Shown here: in pieces, positions 1 to 6,095 of the stretch
Numbering within the stretch: position 1 is the stretch's first letter
How the letters are laid out: every line of letters begins with the position of its first letter
NCBI GenBank assembly: GCA_026125925.1
Contig: JAHCKF010000183.1
Span: 1 to 7,054, forward strand
Source of the DNA: Pseudolabrys sp.
GTDB lineage: Bacteria > Pseudomonadota > Alphaproteobacteria > Rhizobiales > Xanthobacteraceae
DNA: 7,054 bases
Reading direction: 5' to 3'
Position numbers and translations under genes: made by a program
Notes under the pieces: generated by a model
Databases searched by the model: none
Told to the model about the DNA's origin: nothing
What the model saw: the letters and a program-made list of their open reading frames with translations, nothing else

Positions 1-594
1 ATCGAGGAAACCACCTCGGACTACGACCGTGAGAAGCTGCAAGAGCGCCTGGCCAAGCTCGCCGGCGGCGTCGCGGTGATCCGCGTCGGCGGCGCGACCG
101 AGATCGAGGTGAAGGAGCGCAAGGATCGCGTCGATGACGCGATGCACGCGACCCGCGCCGCGGTCGAGGAAGGCATCCTGCCGGGCGGCGGCATCGCCCT
201 GCTCCGCGCCACCGAGGCCCTGAAGAAGATCAAGACCCAGAACGATGACCAGAAGGTCGGCGTCGACATCGTCCGCAAGGCGATCCAGGCCCCGGCCCGT
301 CAGATCGCGCTCAACGCGGGTGAAGACGGTTCGGTCATCGTCGGCAAGGTGCTCGAGAAGGACCAGTACTCCTACGGCTTCGACGCGCAGAACGGCGAAT
401 ACGGGAACATGATGTCCAAGGGCATCATCGACCCGACGAAGGTCGTGCGTGCGGCGATCCAGAACGCGGCTTCGGTCGCGGGCCTCTTGATCACCACCGA
501 AGCGATGGTCGCCGAACTGCCGCCGAAGAAGGGCGCCGGTGCCGGTGGCGCGCCGGGCGGCATGCCGGGCGGCATGGGCGGCATGGACTTCTAA
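1..594 (+). CDS. groEL: 60 kDa chaperonin GroEL, C-terminal part (5' end outside window)
   Basis: Subunit of the cytosolic ATP-driven GroEL/GroES folding chamber. The frame is open from base 1 and ends at TAA 592-594, giving 197 residues that align by eye with about residue 353 to the end of E. coli GroEL: the end of the apical domain, the ascending intermediate segment and the C-terminal equatorial part. Visible landmarks are [21 protein letters not shown], the [14 protein letters not shown] segment holding the ATP-hydrolysis aspartate (nt 136-138, equivalent to E. coli Asp398), the PGGG nucleotide-pocket loop, [15 protein letters not shown] and the [10 protein letters not shown] strand. The tail is Gly-Met rich and ends GGMGGMDF, as in alphaproteobacterial GroELs. 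No frameshift or missing catalytic residue is seen. An internal GTG at 76 is not a start. groES and the beginning of groEL should lie to the left. A strong terminator follows 26 bp after the stop. Confidence 0.98.
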   Translation: MEETTSDYDREKLQERLAKLAGGVAVIRVGGATEIEVKERKDRVDDAMHATRAAVEEGILPGGGIALLRATEALKKIKTQNDDQKVGVDIVRKAIQAPARQIALNAGEDGSVIVGKVLEKDQYSYGFDAQNGEYGNMMSKGIIDPTKVVRAAIQNAASVAGLLITTEAMVAELPPKKGAGAGGAPGGMPGGMGGMDF

Positions 595-620
595 CGCCCC
601 TCAAAAGCGTAAAACACACG

Positions 621-649
621 AAGGCCCGGGAGAAATCCCGGGCCTTTTT
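621..649 (+). terminator. Rho-independent terminator of groEL
   Basis: Perfect 10-bp stem AAGGCCCGGG (621-630) and CCCGGGCCTT (637-646) with a six-base loop AGAAAT, followed by more T (TTT 647-649; five Ts in a row from 645). It lies 26 bp past the groEL stop and before the next gene, so it should end the groESL transcript. The A residues at the 5' base give weak potential for termination on the minus strand too. Confidence 0.93.
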
Positions 650-678
650 CCATTGCCGCATCGGCGCGCCGCTCGCTA

Positions 679-698
679 ACGTGAGGCCGGAATCACGT
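679..698. promoter_or_regulatory. Inverted repeat ACGTGA-N8-TCACGT upstream of the cyclic-nucleotide receptor gene
   Basis: Perfect 6-bp arms ACGTGA (679-684) and TCACGT (693-698) separated by eight bases, ending 17 bp before the ATG at 716. The right arm is followed by a second TCACG, so the TCACG unit occurs twice in tandem (693-702). The arms resemble CRP/FNR-type half-sites (TGTGA/TCACA), but the spacer is 8 rather than 6, so a classical CRP site is not claimed. Candidate operator only. No good -35/-10 pair was found next to it. Confidence 0.4.
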
Positions 699-715
699 CA
701 CGCCCGGAACCTTTC

Positions 716-1399
716 ATGCACTTCCCCACTTCGCTGAGCGACATCGACTTCGTCATGCTCGTGTCGGCCGCGGCCGTCATCCTCAACATCATCGGCTACC
801 TGATGAAGACGATGATCCCGCTGCGCATCGTGGCGATGGCGACCAACTGCCTGTTCATCACCTGGTCGACGCTGGTGGGCGTGTATCCGACACTGATCCT
901 CAACTGCATCCTGCTGCCGATCAACGCCATGCGCTTCGGCCAGATGAAGAAGCTGATCCGCCAGGTCAACGAGGCGGCAGCCGGCGACCTCAACATGGAC
1001 TGGCTGAAGCCGTTCACCACCAGCCGTCGTTACGAGGCCGGGACCGTGCTGTTCAACAAGGGCGATGCGGCGACCGAATTGCACTTCATCATGTCCGGCC
1101 GCTTCCGCGTGGTGGAGCGCAATGTCGAGCTCAGCGCCGGCAGCATCATCGGCGAGCTCGGCCTGCTGGAGCCGGGCAAATCGCGCACCGCGACCATCGA
1201 TTGCATCGAGAGCGGCGAGACGCTGGCGGTTTCCTACGACCACGTCATGCAGCTCTATTTCCAGAACCCGACCTTCGGCTTCTATTTCCTGCAATTGTCC
1301 ACGGCCCGTCTGTTCCACACCATCAAGGGACTGGAGGACGAGAATGCGGCCTTGCGCGCCGACAATACGCGCCTCGCCGCCGCGGCAAGACCGACCTGA
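716..1399 (+). CDS. Membrane-anchored cyclic-nucleotide-binding protein (Popeye-like architecture)
   Basis: A 227-residue protein. Three hydrophobic segments at about residues 12-30, 34-55 and 56-74 should be membrane helices. They are followed by a basic stretch (about 73-84) and a cytosolic cNMP-binding beta-roll (about 97-195). The phosphate-binding cassette is intact: GELGLLEPGKSRTAT, with Glu147 for the ribose 2'-OH and Arg157 for the cyclic phosphate, so cAMP or cGMP binding is plausible. The C-terminal end (about 203-223, GLEDENAALRADNTRLA) has leucine/asparagine heptad spacing and may form a short coiled coil. There is no DNA-binding HTH, no ion-channel pore and no enzymatic domain, so it looks like a receptor or adaptor, not a CRP-type regulator. 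The LFITW...LILNCILLPIN stretch recalls the LWG...WN.VF..VN pattern of Popeye transmembrane regions (from memory, unaligned). The start at 716 is the first ATG that includes all of helix 1; the ribosome binding site is weak. It appears monocistronic, after the groEL terminator. Specific function unknown. Confidence 0.88.
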   Translation: MHFPTSLSDIDFVMLVSAAAVILNIIGYLMKTMIPLRIVAMATNCLFITWSTLVGVYPTLILNCILLPINAMRFGQMKKLIRQVNEAAAGDLNMDWLKPFTTSRRYEAGTVLFNKGDAATELHFIMSGRFRVVERNVELSAGSIIGELGLLEPGKSRTATIDCIESGETLAVSYDHVMQLYFQNPTFGFYFLQLSTARLFHTIKGLEDENAALRADNTRLAAAARPT

Positions 1400-1575
1400 A
1401 CGCAGGGAAGAAAAAAGAAATCGGGTGGAGCGCGGCGCCGCCGCGGGCTAGCCTGCCCGAAATGAGAACGACCACGGACAAGATGCAGCGCGGGTACATC
1501 CGCCGTCGCTCATCTCATCGTGGCCGTCGAGGCAGGGATCAAACGCAACGCGATCCGCCGCCGCTTGGAAACGTG

Positions 1576-1581
1576 TATAGT
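1576..1581 (+). promoter_or_regulatory. Possible -10 element (TATAGT) before the DUF72 gene
   Basis: TATAGT matches the sigma70 -10 consensus at 5 of 6 positions and lies 19 bp before the ATG at 1601. No recognisable -35 hexamer is found 16-18 bp upstream and there is no extended TGn. If real, transcription would begin near 1588 and the leader would be only about 13 bases with no Shine-Dalgarno sequence. The rest of the 1400-1600 gap holds one 5-bp GC hairpin (1444-1459, no T run) and nothing else I can name. Confidence 0.25.
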
Positions 1582-1600
1582 CGGCCATTGTGAAAATAAC

Positions 1601-2416
1601 ATGACGAAAACCTTAACGAAAACCTACCCCTCGCGCGTCTTCGTCGGTGTCGGCGGCTGGACTTACGAGCCGTGGCGCGGCGTCTTCTATCCCAAAGGTC
1701 TGCCGCATGCGCGCGAACTCGAATATGCCGGTCAGCATCTGACCTCGATCGAGGTCAACGGCACGTTTTATTCGACGATGAAGTCGGCAAGCTTCCGCAA
1801 ATGGGCGTCCGAAGTTCCGGACGGTTTTGTGTTTTCGCTGAAGGGGCCACGCTATGCGGTCAATCGCCGCGTGCTGGCGGAAGCCGGTCCCTCAATCCAG
1901 CGCTTTCTCGAATCCGGCATCACCGAACTCGGACCCAAGCTCGGGCCCCTGCTGTGGCAATTTGCGCCGCACAAGAAGTTCGACGCCGCCGACTTCGGCG
2001 CCTTCCTCGATCTGTTGCCGGCGAAGTTCGAGGGCACGACGCTGCGCCACGTCGTCGAGGTACGCAACGACACCTTCAAGACGCCCGAGTTCATCGCGCT
2101 GGCGCGCAAGCACAATGTCGCCATCTGCTACGCCGAGCACGAGACCTATACCGAGATCGCCGACGTGACGTCGGACTTCGTCTATGCGCGGCTGCAGAAG
2201 GGCGATGAAAAGCTGAAGGCCGGCTATCCGCCCAAGGCCCTCGATGAATGGGCCAAACGCGCCAACACCTGGCTCAAGGGCGGCGCGCCGGCCGACCTGC
2301 CGCGCATCGACAAGAAAGCCGCCGACAAGAAGCCGCGTGATGTGTTCATCTACTTCATCCACGAGGCCAAGGTGAAAATGCCTGCGGCGGCCATGGCCTT
2401 GATCGAACGGCTTTAA
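1601..2416 (+). CDS. DUF72 (YecE-like) family protein
   Basis: A 271-residue soluble protein of the DUF72 family (PF01904), which adopts a TIM-barrel-like fold and whose biochemical role is not established. Seen here: the N-terminal signature VGVGGWTYEPWRGVFYP (residues 15-31), the ELEYAGQHLTSIEVNGTFY strand-helix (39-57), FVFSLKGPRYAVNRR (76-90), LLWQFAPHKKFD (118-128), the VVEVRNDTF strand (151-159, where many family members read E.RH.SW), FVYARLQ (193-199) and the terminal VFIYFIHEAKVKMPAAA (248-264, where the YecE type reads YFNND..G.A). The replacements in the last motifs mark a distinct subfamily that I associate with alphaproteobacteria. Length is usual for the family. Start choice: ATG 1601 puts the conserved region 14 residues in. 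An in-frame GTG at 1520 would add 27 residues with no family similarity. Its stop overlaps the ribosome binding site of the amidase, suggesting co-transcription. Confidence 0.9.
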   Translation: MTKTLTKTYPSRVFVGVGGWTYEPWRGVFYPKGLPHARELEYAGQHLTSIEVNGTFYSTMKSASFRKWASEVPDGFVFSLKGPRYAVNRRVLAEAGPSIQRFLESGITELGPKLGPLLWQFAPHKKFDAADFGAFLDLLPAKFEGTTLRHVVEVRNDTFKTPEFIALARKHNVAICYAEHETYTEIADVTSDFVYARLQKGDEKLKAGYPPKALDEWAKRANTWLKGGAPADLPRIDKKAADKKPRDVFIYFIHEAKVKMPAAAMALIERL

Positions 2417-2422
2417 GGGAGA
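2415..2422 (+). promoter_or_regulatory. Ribosome binding site of the amidase gene
   Basis: AAGGGAGA, a strong Shine-Dalgarno sequence, ends 8 bp before ATG 2431 and shares two bases with the TAA stop of the DUF72 gene (2414-2416). This fixes the amidase start and supports translation from a shared transcript. Confidence 0.75.
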
Positions 2423-2430
2423 GCGCAGCG

Positions 2431-3834
2431 ATGGCGGCCATATCCGAACTCAATGCCGCCGATCTTCTCCGCCTCTATCGCCGGCGAGAGTTGTCGCCGG
2501 TCGAGGTGACGCGCGACGCGTTCGAGCGCATCGAACGCTTCGAGCCGGCGATCAACGCCTTCGTGCTGGTCGATCGCGACGGCGCGCTCGCCGCGGCCCG
2601 CGCCTCCGAGGCGCGCTGGGCGAAGGGCGAGCCGAGTGGCCTCGCCGACGGCCTGCCCGCGACCATCAAGGACATCATTGACGTCAAAGGCTGGCCGACC
2701 CGCAAGGGTTCGCTCACCACGCCCGATACGCCGGCACCGCACGACGCGCCGGCGGCGGCACGGCTCAAGGAGCAAGGCGCGATTCTTCTCGGCAAGACGA
2801 CGACGCCGGAGTTCGGTTGGATTGGCGCCTGCCATTCGCCGCTCACCGGCATCACGCGCAATCCGTGGGACCTGACGCGCACCACCGGCGGCTCGTCCGG
2901 CGGCGCGGTCGCGGCAGCGCTGCTCAATCTCGGCGTCCTGCATCTCGGCACCGACGGCGCTGGCTCGATCCGCATTCCCGCGGCGTTCTGCGGCACCTTC
3001 GGCATCAAGCCGAGCTACGGCCGCGTGCCGGCCTATCCGGCTTCGGCCTTCACCGTGCTGGCGCATCAGGGGCCGCTGACGCGCACCGTCAGCGACGCCG
3101 CCTTGATGCTCAGCATGATCGGCCAGCCCGACATGCGCGATACCACGGCGTGGAATACGCCCGCGCCCGATTATCGCGTCGGCCTAAATGATGGCGTGCG
3201 CGGCCTGCGCATCGCCTACTCACCGCGGCTAGGCTACGTGAAAACGCTCGATGCCGAGATCGAGACGGCGGCACGACAGGCGGCGCAAGTGTTTGCCGAG
3301 TTGGGTGCCGTTGTTGAAGAGGTCGATCCTGGCTTCGCCGAACCGATCGCGATCGAGAAGAACATCTGGTACGCGGTCGCCGCGACCATCGTCGATGCCG
3401 TGCCGGCGGAAAAGCGCGAGCAGATGGACGAAGGTCTGCGCCGCATGGCCGATTTCGGCCGCAGCGTCTCGCTCGCCGATCATCTCGCCGCCCACACGCA
3501 ACGCACCGAACTGGCGCTGCACATGCTGCGCTTCCACGAGCGCTACGATTTGTTGCTGACGCCGCAGATGCCGACGACGGCCATCGAGGCCGGCCGCATC
3601 ACGCCGGCGGACGGCCGCTTCGGCGACGAATGGATCAATTGGTCGCCTTACACTTATCCGTTCAACCTGACGCAGCAGCCGGCAGCTTCGGTACCGTGCG
3701 GCTTCGCCTCAGACGGCTTGCCGATGGCATTGCAAATTGTCGGCCCGCCGCGAGGCGATGCGCTGGTGCTGCGCGCCGCGCGTGCCTACGAGAGCGCGCG
3801 TCCCTTCCCGGCCTTATCGGCACCGCGCGCCTGA
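2431..3834 (+). CDS. Amidase-signature family amidohydrolase
   Basis: A 467-residue, probably cytosolic enzyme of the amidase signature family (PF01425), which hydrolyses amide bonds with a Ser-cisSer-Lys triad. The full triad is visible: Lys80 in PATIKDIIDVKG, cis-Ser155 in TTGGSSGGAVA and nucleophile Ser179 in GTDGAGSIRIPAA. The spacings of 75 and 24 residues are those I know from GatA enzymes. The Gly-rich signature continues into FGIKPSYGRVPAYP, and the C-terminal part has the NLTQQPAASVPCGF...GLPMALQIVGP motif typical of the family, so the protein is complete. No signal peptide. The substrate cannot be read from sequence: aryl/aliphatic amides, carbamates or acylated amino compounds are all possible. 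GatA of the tRNA amidotransferase is unlikely, since neither gatB nor gatC is nearby and general amidases share these motifs. Second gene of a likely two-gene unit with the DUF72 gene. Its 3' end is 25 bp from the convergent MFS gene. Confidence 0.94.
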   Translation: MAAISELNAADLLRLYRRRELSPVEVTRDAFERIERFEPAINAFVLVDRDGALAAARASEARWAKGEPSGLADGLPATIKDIIDVKGWPTRKGSLTTPDTPAPHDAPAAARLKEQGAILLGKTTTPEFGWIGACHSPLTGITRNPWDLTRTTGGSSGGAVAAALLNLGVLHLGTDGAGSIRIPAAFCGTFGIKPSYGRVPAYPASAFTVLAHQGPLTRTVSDAALMLSMIGQPDMRDTTAWNTPAPDYRVGLNDGVRGLRIAYSPRLGYVKTLDAEIETAARQAAQVFAELGAVVEEVDPGFAEPIAIEKNIWYAVAATIVDAVPAEKREQMDEGLRRMADFGRSVSLADHLAAHTQRTELALHMLRFHERYDLLLTPQMPTTAIEAGRITPADGRFGDEWINWSPYTYPFNLTQQPAASVPCGFASDGLPMALQIVGPPRGDALVLRAARAYESARPFPALSAPRA

Positions 3835-3852
3835 CCGGCGCGCTGGGGACCG

Positions 3853-3872
3853 GCCGGCCTTATTCGGCCGGC
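3853..3872. terminator. GC-rich hairpin between convergent genes, possible weak bidirectional terminator
   Basis: Perfect 7-bp stem GCCGGCC (3853-3859) and GGCCGGC (3866-3872) around the loop TTATTC. The loop contains the MFS stop codon (TTA on the plus strand, 3860-3862). It sits 18 bp past the amidase stop. No T run follows on either strand, so it is not a canonical intrinsic terminator, but its place between convergent genes fits a role in ending or stabilising both transcripts. Confidence 0.4.
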
Positions 3873-5107
3873 TGCATCACCGTCTGCCGGCCTTCGATAT
3901 TCACGATCATCGCCACCAGCGCCACCGTGGCAAGGAACATCAGGAACGCCACTGCGGCATTGGCGCCGAGCACGAGACCAAACCCGCCGGCATTGTGCAA
4001 AAATGCGATCATGGCGACGGCGACGGCGGTCGAGATGAACAAGGTGAAATAGCGCACAGCATAAACCCGGCCGCGCCAGGCGTCAGCGGTGTAACGCGCG
4101 AGGATCATGTCGTTGACCGTCACCTGCGCATAGATCGCGGCGATGGCGACAGCGAGTGCAATCATCAGCGGCACGCCATCGGCATAAGAGGCCCAGAGAT
4201 TACCCGTGAAGCCGAGCGCCGTGACAACGGCGAAGAGATAGTGCGGCGCGAACCACTCGACCAACCGGCCGATCGCAAGTTGAGCCAGCGCGCCGCAGAG
4301 CAGGACCGCGGTGGCGACACTGCCGACCAGCACCAGCGGCACGCCCTTGACCATGCCCTCATCCACGATCTTAGGCAGCGCGATGGTGAGCACGTTGAAC
4401 ACCAGCCCCGCGCTCAGCGCGATGACGAGAAACAGGCTGAACAGCATCGCCATCAGCTTCGGCGTCAGCTGCACCGCGGGCTTCGACTGCCGCTTGCTGG
4501 CGCCATGGCGGTCATCAGGCGTCAGCCAGAGATAGGCGATGCCTGTCGCGAGCAACACGAAGGCCGGTACGTAGAACGCCGCGCGCCAGCTCACCCAATA
4601 GGCCAGCGCGGCCGACACGCCGGCCGCCAGCGACACGCCGAGATTGCCGCACACGCCATTGAAGGCGAGCGTACGGCCCATCGTGCCGCCTTGGGCGCTG
4701 GCGGCTTCGATCAGCATGGCCATGCCGACGGGGTGATAGATCGCGGCAAAGACGCCGAGCAAGAACATCGCCGCGGACAGCACGATCAGGTTCGGCGCCA
4801 GCGCCACCGCGATCATCGATGCGCCGCAGCCGAGATAGAAGGCCGCCATCATGTTGCGGCGGCTCCAGCGGTCGGCGAGCCAACCGGCCGGCAACGAGAA
4901 GATGCCGAAGGCGACGAAGGCCGTGCTCGAGAGCACGATCAGTTCGCTATAGGGCCGGCCGTAGACCGCCTCGAGCCCAATCACCACCGTCGGATAGATC
5001 AGCAGCACGAAGTGATCGAGGCCGTGCGCGATGTTGAGAAACGAGATGGAACGCCGGCGGGCGGCGTCATCGATCAAGGTAGAGGCGGCGGTCGTCGGTC
5101 CGGGCAT
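3860..5107 (-). CDS. Major facilitator superfamily transporter (probable drug/metabolite exporter)
   Basis: A 415-residue inner-membrane protein with about 12 hydrophobic segments in two halves, split by a charged loop (about residues 198-212, TPDDRHGASKRQSKP). MFS motif A is present between helices 2 and 3: GWLADRWSRR, with Asp79 and Arg83/Arg84. Further MFS features are LLGVFAAIYHPVGMAML (116-132), FNGVCGNLGVSLAAG (149-163) and SWRAAFYVPA (173-182). The IYHP and NGVCGNLG segments recall the fosmidomycin-resistance (Fsr) branch, but the identity is not close enough to name a substrate. Proton-coupled efflux is the likeliest mode. The ATG at 5107-5105 has a GGAAAG-like ribosome binding site about 9 bases upstream. 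Divergent from a cupin-type AraC regulator 108 bp away, an arrangement usual for an exporter with its own regulator. Its 3' end converges on the amidase gene. Confidence 0.93.
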   Translation of the reverse strand: MPGPTTAASTLIDDAARRRSISFLNIAHGLDHFVLLIYPTVVIGLEAVYGRPYSELIVLSSTAFVAFGIFSLPAGWLADRWSRRNMMAAFYLGCGASMIAVALAPNLIVLSAAMFLLGVFAAIYHPVGMAMLIEAASAQGGTMGRTLAFNGVCGNLGVSLAAGVSAALAYWVSWRAAFYVPAFVLLATGIAYLWLTPDDRHGASKRQSKPAVQLTPKLMAMLFSLFLVIALSAGLVFNVLTIALPKIVDEGMVKGVPLVLVGSVATAVLLCGALAQLAIGRLVEWFAPHYLFAVVTALGFTGNLWASYADGVPLMIALAVAIAAIYAQVTVNDMILARYTADAWRGRVYAVRYFTLFISTAVAVAMIAFLHNAGGFGLVLGANAAVAFLMFLATVALVAMIVNIEGRQTVMQPAE

Positions 5108-5121
5108 TGCATGAACTTTCC

Positions 5122-5135
5122 GGGCGGAATCGCCC
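5122..5135. promoter_or_regulatory. Inverted repeat GGGCG-GAAT-CGCCC in the MFS leader
   Basis: Perfect 5-bp arms (5122-5126, 5131-5135) with a four-base centre, 14 bp before the MFS start codon on its coding side. It could be an operator or a small leader hairpin close to the MFS ribosome binding site. Short and GC-rich, so chance is a real alternative. Confidence 0.25.
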
Positions 5136-5150
5136 TTGAATTACCCTTCT

Positions 5151-5173
5151 ACTATAGACTTGCCTTTTGGCGA
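5151..5173. promoter_or_regulatory. Candidate MFS promoter -10 and near-palindromic regulator site
   Basis: On the minus strand TATAGT (5156-5151) matches the -10 consensus at 5 of 6, about 44 bp before the MFS ATG, but the region 16-18 bp upstream has no -35-like hexamer, as is common in activator-dependent promoters. Directly upstream of that -10 lies TTGCC-TTTT-GGCGA (5160-5173), an inverted repeat with 4 of 5 paired positions and a T4 centre. It would occupy the -10/-35 spacer, so binding of the divergent AraC-family protein here could control the transporter and possibly its own gene. The assignment is inference. Confidence 0.35.
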
Positions 5174-5215
5174 CGTTCGGCCGATTTTCATCGTGAACGG
5201 GCCAAGACAGCATCC

Positions 5216-5989
5216 ATGACCGACAAGCCGGAATACCGTCCGAACATGGACAACGCGCCCCGCCCGGTCGCGGTGATGGCCAAGACCTGCGGCGCGAACG
5301 AGCACATCCCGCTGCACATCCACCGGCGGGGTCAACTGCTACATGCCACCAGCGGCATCATGCGGGTCGAGACCGCTGAGGCGGCCTGGATCCTGCCGCC
5401 GGCCCGGGCCGTCTGGCTGCCGCCACAGACGCCGCACAGCGTGCGGATGCGCAGCAAGGTCGAGATGCGCACGGTCTATATTGCCCCCGCGTTATGCCAG
5501 GCCCTGCCGGCGGCGCCGGTGGTCGCCGAGATTTCCGGCCTGTTGCGCGAACTGATCCTGGCGCTGCTCGAGGAGCCGGTCGATTACAGCGAAACCGACC
5601 GCGGCGGCGCCATCGCCCGGCTTATTCTCACCGAACTCGGCCGGCTCGACGCGCGACGCTTCGAGGTGCCGATGCCGCGCGACGAACGGGCCCTGCGTGT
5701 TGCCCACGCTTTGCTCGACGACCCGGCGATCGACCACGATCTCGACCGCTGGGCCGAGGAAGCCGGTGCCAGCCGCCGCACTTTGGCGCGGCTGTTCCGT
5801 CACGAAACCGGGCTCGGCTTTGCCGAATGGCGCGCGCGCCTCCGCGCCATCGACGGCTTGGCGCGCATGGCCGATGGCGCATCGGTTGCTCAAACCGCCA
5901 GCGCGGTCGGCTATGCCAGCGCCTCGGCCTTTACGGCCATGATCCACCGCACGCTTGGCGGGCCGCCGCGCCGCCTCGCCAGACAATAG
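5216..5989 (+). CDS. AraC-family transcriptional regulator with N-terminal cupin domain
   Basis: A 257-residue cytosolic DNA-binding protein. The N-terminal half is a cupin-like sensor: IPLHIHRRGQLLHATSGIMRV (31-51), then WILPPARAVWLPPQTPHSVRM (58-78), with the His/Gly and proline pattern typical of this AraC subgroup (the kind found beside MFS exporters, for example E. coli NimR/NimT). The C-terminal HTH_18 region (about 155-252) has two helix-turn-helix units: DRWAEEAGASRRTLARLFRHETG (first HTH, from 177) and SVAQTASAVGYASASAFTAMI (223-243). The end, LGGPPRRLAR, replaces the more usual FG.SP..YR. ATG 5216 is chosen because it precedes the cupin by about 30 residues; the ribosome binding site is weak, and an in-frame ATG at 5246 is an alternative. 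The frame stays open far upstream, antisense to the MFS gene, but that extension is not coding. Likely regulates the divergent MFS gene; ligand unknown. Confidence 0.93.
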   Translation: MTDKPEYRPNMDNAPRPVAVMAKTCGANEHIPLHIHRRGQLLHATSGIMRVETAEAAWILPPARAVWLPPQTPHSVRMRSKVEMRTVYIAPALCQALPAAPVVAEISGLLRELILALLEEPVDYSETDRGGAIARLILTELGRLDARRFEVPMPRDERALRVAHALLDDPAIDHDLDRWAEEAGASRRTLARLFRHETGLGFAEWRARLRAIDGLARMADGASVAQTASAVGYASASAFTAMIHRTLGGPPRRLARQ

Positions 5990-6030
5990 GCCACTCCAGC
6001 CTGCAACCATGACGTGTATTTAACGCGTTG

Positions 6031-6059
6031 TAGACAGCGCTCCTTCTGCAAGCTGTAGT
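6031..6059 (+). promoter_or_regulatory. Candidate sigma70 promoter of bcsS
   Basis: TAGACA (6031-6036, 5 of 6 to TTGACA), a 17-bp spacer and TGTAGT (6054-6059, 4 of 6 to TATAAT). It predicts transcription starting about 6066, giving a leader of some 30 bases before ATG 6096. A small inverted repeat ACAGC/GCTGT (6034-6038, 6052-6056) lies within it. The only plausible hexamer pair found in the 106-bp gap. Confidence 0.4.
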
Positions 6060-6061
6060 TG

Positions 6062-6076
6062 CACAACCCGGTTGTG
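6062..6076. promoter_or_regulatory. 15-bp palindrome over the predicted bcsS transcription start
   Basis: CACAACC (6062-6068), one centre base and GGTTGTG (6070-6076): a perfect 7+1+7 palindrome. The single-base centre suits a DNA operator better than an RNA hairpin. It covers the start predicted from the -10 at 6054-6059 and ends 19 bp before the bcsS ATG, where a bound repressor would block transcription. No cognate regulator can be assigned. Confidence 0.45.
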
Positions 6077-6095
6077 TCAGCGGTCGGGGGGCCGC

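Noticed and set aside
698..1318. Minus-strand open frame of 206 codons opposite the cNMP-binding gene.
   Set aside because: Low-complexity His/Asp/Arg/Ala translation with no motif, while the plus strand encodes an intact domain. A GC-rich shadow frame.
1444..1459. CGGGC-TAGCCT-GCCCG hairpin after the cNMP gene, considered as a terminator.
   Set aside because: Only 5 bp, no T run on the plus strand, and such stems are frequent by chance in GC-rich DNA.
1520..1600. GTG start that would lengthen the DUF72 protein by 27 residues.
   Set aside because: The extra residues are basic and unlike the family, and the conserved region begins soon after ATG 1601.
2431..3834. Identity as GatA of the Asp/Glu-tRNA amidotransferase.
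   Set aside because: The triad spacing is shared by many amidases, there is no gatC or gatB nearby, and the gene is coupled to a DUF72 gene.
3737..5215. Very long open frame on the plus strand, antisense to the MFS gene and continuous with the AraC frame (750 codons in total).
   Set aside because: Its translation over 3737-5215 is rich in Arg, His, Asp and Gln with no recognisable domain, as expected of the reverse frame of a GC-rich membrane protein gene. Only the part from 5216 matches a known family.
6072..6095. TTG start for bcsS.
   Set aside because: ATG 6096 has a G6 ribosome binding sequence and begins a standard signal peptide; the TTG lies inside the palindrome and lacks such a sequence.
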